Assembly (NCBI GenBank): GCA_044464175.1
Contig: JBIQLO010000203.1
Coordinates: 1-6,906, forward strand
DNA: 6,906 bases
Direction: 5' to 3'
From: JBIQLO01 sp044464175
GTDB lineage: Bacteria; Planctomycetota; Phycisphaerae; Tepidisphaerales; Tepidisphaeraceae
This document shows positions 5,783 to 6,906 of this stretch, one piece after another. A model generated the notes under the pieces. It saw only the letters and a program-made list of their open reading frames with translations. It was not told the origin of the DNA and did no database searches. The position numbers and the translations under genes are program-made. Position 1 is the stretch's first letter. Each line of letters starts with the position of its first letter.

Positions 5783-6906
5783 ATGCCGCAGATTCGCCCG
5801 TTTGCCGGGATTCATTACGCCGTTTCCGCCGAGCTGGATTTCTCCAGGGTGATCGCCCCGCCCTACGATGTGCTGGATGAGCAGGGGAAGCGGCAGCTCC
5901 AGGGGCGGCATCCCAACAACATCGTCACGGTCGATCTGCCGTTCACGCCGCCCAAGTCGGTCGGGCCGGATGAGGTGTATGAAAAGGCGGACATCACGCT
6001 CCAGTCGTGGCTGAACGCGGGGATTCTCAAGCGCGACGCCCGCCCGGCGATCTATCCGTACACGCAGAGTTTCCAGCACGGGGGGCGCACGTTCCATCGC
6101 CGGGGGCTGATCGCGCTGGTGAAGCTCTCGCCGTTCGGCAAGGGGGAGGTCGTGCCGCATGAGAAGACCTACCAGGGACCGATCGAGGACCGGCTGAAGC
6201 TGATGCAGGCGACGGGTGTGCAGCTGTCGCCGATTTTCGGCCTGTTCAACGACCCGCGCAACGAGGTGACGTCGCTGCTCTATTCGAAGCTGGGCCGGCC
6301 GATGCTCTCGGGGAAGCTCGATGGGGTGCAGAACGACCTGTGGACGGTGAAAGAGGCCGATGTGGAAAATATGGTGATTGACGCGCTGAAGGACCGGCCG
6401 GTTTACATCGCCGACGGGCATCACCGCTACACGACCGCGCTGGCGTACCAGAAGCTCGTGGCCCAGGAAAACGGGGGAACCCTGCCGCCGAACCATCCGG
6501 CCAACTGGTGCATGTTCGTGCTGGTAGGGATGCAGGATCCGGGGCTGCTGATCCTCCCCACGCACCGGCTGATCGGGGGGTTGCACAACTTCAGCATCGA
6601 TGCGCTGCGCCAGGCGGTGGCGGGGGTGTTCGAGGTGGTCCCGGCGCCGCAGTCGCCGGAGCAACTGGATCAACTGGCGCATCAGTTGCCCAACGAGCCG
6701 GCGCACACGTTCGGGCTGTTCGACGGGGTGGGGCGCAAGGCGTACCTGCTGCGGTGCAAACAGGGTGATCCGCTGGCCAAGCTGGAGCCGGGGCAGAGCC
6801 CGGCATGGCGGGGTCTGGATGTGGCGATCCTTCAGCGCTACCTGCTGGAGACGGCGATCGCGCCGGCCTTTGGCGGCGGGGCGGAGCCGACGCGGGGGTA
6901 CACGGC
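5783..6906 (+). CDS. DUF1015 family protein (partial, C-terminus beyond right edge)
   Basis: An open frame of 374 codons with no stop before the window end. It carries the DUF1015 (COG4198) landmarks: RPFAG (5-9), APPYDV (25-30), PHEKTYQGPIEDRL (125-138), the hallmark ADGHHRYTTAL (210-220) and a PTHR segment (259-262). The protein is soluble, with no membrane segments or signal peptide. Family members are usually a little over 400 residues, so a few dozen are missing. The biochemical role is not settled: the His- and acid-rich ADGHHRY site suggests an enzyme, and I recall that in clostridia the gene often sits beside serine-synthesis genes serC and serA, with old annotations linking it to ParB-like proteins. 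Nothing here tests that link. The AAGGAG site 5 nt upstream fixes the start. It diverges from the membrane protein gene across a 176-bp spacer. Family call firm, function unknown. Confidence 0.93.
   Translation, partial: MPQIRPFAGIHYAVSAELDFSRVIAPPYDVLDEQGKRQLQGRHPNNIVTVDLPFTPPKSVGPDEVYEKADITLQSWLNAGILKRDARPAIYPYTQSFQHGGRTFHRRGLIALVKLSPFGKGEVVPHEKTYQGPIEDRLKLMQATGVQLSPIFGLFNDPRNEVTSLLYSKLGRPMLSGKLDGVQNDLWTVKEADVENMVIDALKDRPVYIADGHHRYTTALAYQKLVAQENGGTLPPNHPANWCMFVLVGMQDPGLLILPTHRLIGGLHNFSIDALRQAVAGVFEVVPAPQSPEQLDQLAHQLPNEPAHTFGLFDGVGRKAYLLRCKQGDPLAKLEPGQSPAWRGLDVAILQRYLLETAIAPAFGGGAEPTRGYT

Noticed and set aside
5768..6706. 312-residue minus-strand open frame, Arg/His-rich
   Set aside because: It is antisense to the DUF1015 gene, which has a strong ribosome binding site and family motifs; the Arg/Leu/Gln/His bias is typical of a shadow frame.

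Overview
The window is GC-rich bacterial DNA, densely coded on both strands. It holds seven protein genes, two of them cut by the window edges. I saw no rRNA, tRNA, CRISPR array, insertion sequence or integrase. The gene set and protein styles suggest Planctomycetota (perhaps Phycisphaerae) or a relative in the PVC group. The clues are a zinc-ligand-poor GmhB-type phosphatase, a variant CdsA, a TIM-barrel L-rhamnose isomerase, a DUF1015 protein and short dispersed-looking repeats at gene ends. This assignment rests on recalled family resemblance and is tentative.

Left part (1-1135, minus strand): nuoB encodes the N2 iron-sulfur subunit of respiratory complex I. Its stop codon overlaps the start of a HAD-family phosphatase (HisB/GmhB type) that runs off the left edge. 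nuoB has no nuoA before it and no nuoC directly after it. A gap of about 350 bp separates it from a divergent gene for a membrane histidine kinase (1483-2625, plus strand), which has no response regulator beside it in the window.

Middle part (2728-5606, minus strand): three genes lie in one direction and probably form an operon. In transcription order they are a five-helix membrane protein of unknown function, an L-rhamnose isomerase (rhaI) and a phosphatidate cytidylyltransferase (cdsA). The last two overlap by 8 bp. The kinase and cdsA converge on a 102-bp spacer that contains a small hairpin.

Right part (5783-6906, plus strand): a DUF1015 gene with a strong ribosome binding site diverges from the membrane protein gene and is cut by the right edge.

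The most striking structure is a perfect 24-bp inverted repeat made of CCGTGGT units. It lies inside the start of the phosphatase gene and is translated as an extra N-terminal segment. A second, different short repeat tract forms the extra N-terminus of CdsA. Together they suggest dispersed repeats that insert at gene junctions and get captured as protein tails. I found no convincing new defence or mobile system.
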